NCBI GenBank assembly: GCA_041625325.1
Contig: JBFJTN010000217.1
Span: 1 to 6,168, forward strand
Direction of reading: 5' to 3'
DNA length: 6,168 bases
DNA from: Oceanococcus sp041625325
GTDB lineage: Bacteria; Pseudomonadota; Gammaproteobacteria; Nevskiales; Oceanococcaceae
In this document: piece after piece, positions 5,786-6,168 of the stretch
Layout of the letters: the number at the start of each line of letters is the position of its first letter
Numbering within the stretch: position 1 is the stretch's first letter
Notes under the pieces: generated by a model
Databases searched by the model: none
Told to the model about the DNA's origin: nothing
Seen by the model: the letters and a program-made list of their open reading frames with translations, nothing else
Position numbers and translations under genes: made by a program

Positions 5786-6168
5786 AGGGCATCATCCTGG
5801 CCGGCGGCAGCGGCACCCGCCTGTACCCCTCGACCCTGGCGGTGTCCAAGCAGCTGATGCCGGTCTACGACAAGCCGATGGTCTACTACCCGCTGACCAC
5901 CCTGATGCTGGCCGGCATCCGCGAGTTCCTGCTCATCTCCACCCCGCAGGACACGCCGCGTTTCGAGCACCTGCTGGGCGATGGCCACCAGTGGGGCATC
6001 GACATCCAGTACTGCGTGCAGGACAGCCCCGACGGCCTGGCCCAGGCCTTCGTGCTGGGCGAGGACTTCGCCCGTGGCCAGCGCTGCGCCCTGGTGCTCG
6101 GCGACAACATCTTCTTCGGTCATGATCTGGCCCAGTCGCTGCGCCGCGCCGCCGCGCGCGAGTCCGGC
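5782..6168 (+). CDS. rmlA: Glucose-1-phosphate thymidylyltransferase, N-terminal part (runs off window)
   Basis: The frame opens at ATG 5782 and stays open for 129 codons to the window end; the family is usually about 290 residues, so the C-terminal half is missing only because the window stops. The enzyme joins dTTP and glucose-1-phosphate to give dTDP-glucose and pyrophosphate, the first step of the dTDP-rhamnose pathway, and is commonly inhibited by dTDP-rhamnose. The nucleotide-binding loop GGSGTRL is at 8-14 with Arg13. It is followed by Lys23 in SKQLMPVYDKPM, then ISTPQDTPRF (52-61), SPDGLAQAF (82-90) and the metal-binding Asp108 in LVLGDNIFFGHD. Arg, Lys and Asp correspond to Arg15, Lys25 and Asp110 of the P. 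aeruginosa enzyme. Its ATG overlaps the rmlB stop (ATGA). The paralogue rffH cannot be fully excluded, but the pairing with rmlB favours rmlA. Confidence 0.95.
   Translation, partial: MKGIILAGGSGTRLYPSTLAVSKQLMPVYDKPMVYYPLTTLMLAGIREFLLISTPQDTPRFEHLLGDGHQWGIDIQYCVQDSPDGLAQAFVLGEDFARGQRCALVLGDNIFFGHDLAQSLRRAAARESG

Noticed and set aside
1..6168. A new multi-gene system, defence island or mobile element
   Set aside because: All but one gene belong to well-known families, with no transposase, integrase, terminal or direct repeats, or shift in composition that I can see.

Overview
The window looks like chromosomal DNA from a GC-rich gammaproteobacterium. The main taxonomic clue is the first gene, which ends in the long C-terminal domain typical of gammaproteobacterial FadE acyl-CoA dehydrogenases. 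The UDP-glucose dehydrogenase and aldehyde dehydrogenase also read like proteins of the Pseudomonas/xanthomonad/Nevskiales type. I cannot name a genus. Codon use looks uniform, and I see no mobile element, tRNA, rRNA, CRISPR array or phage gene.

Layout: (1) 1-897, plus strand, the 3' part of fadE (fatty-acid beta-oxidation). (2) A strong hairpin at 916-942, which can terminate transcription from both sides. (3) 964-1521, minus strand, a small hydrophobic membrane protein of unknown function, convergent with fadE. (4) 1522-1712, a divergent intergenic region with three short inverted repeats. (5) 1713-3068, plus strand, UDP-glucose 6-dehydrogenase, starting at a GTG. (6) 3061-4512, minus strand, an ALDH3-type aldehyde dehydrogenase whose end overlaps the end of ugd by 8 bp. 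(7) 4513-4714, a second divergent intergenic region with a TetR-style palindrome next to the aldehyde dehydrogenase, a candidate promoter for each gene, and an imperfect inverted repeat. (8) 4715-5785, plus strand, rmlB. (9) 5782 to the window end, plus strand, rmlA, overlapping rmlB by ATGA and cut by the window edge.

Function: ugd makes UDP-glucuronate. rmlA and rmlB make dTDP-glucose and then dTDP-4-keto-6-deoxyglucose, the first two steps towards dTDP-L-rhamnose or other deoxysugars. Together they suggest the edge of a surface-polysaccharide (O-antigen, capsule or exopolysaccharide) region continuing to the right. The fadE and aldehyde dehydrogenase genes belong to fatty-acid or aldehyde metabolism and are neighbours rather than partners.

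I found no convincing new biological system here. The points most worth a second look are the TetR-like operator without a regulator gene in view, the overlapping convergent gene ends, the unassigned membrane protein, and the inverted repeats in the two divergent promoter regions.
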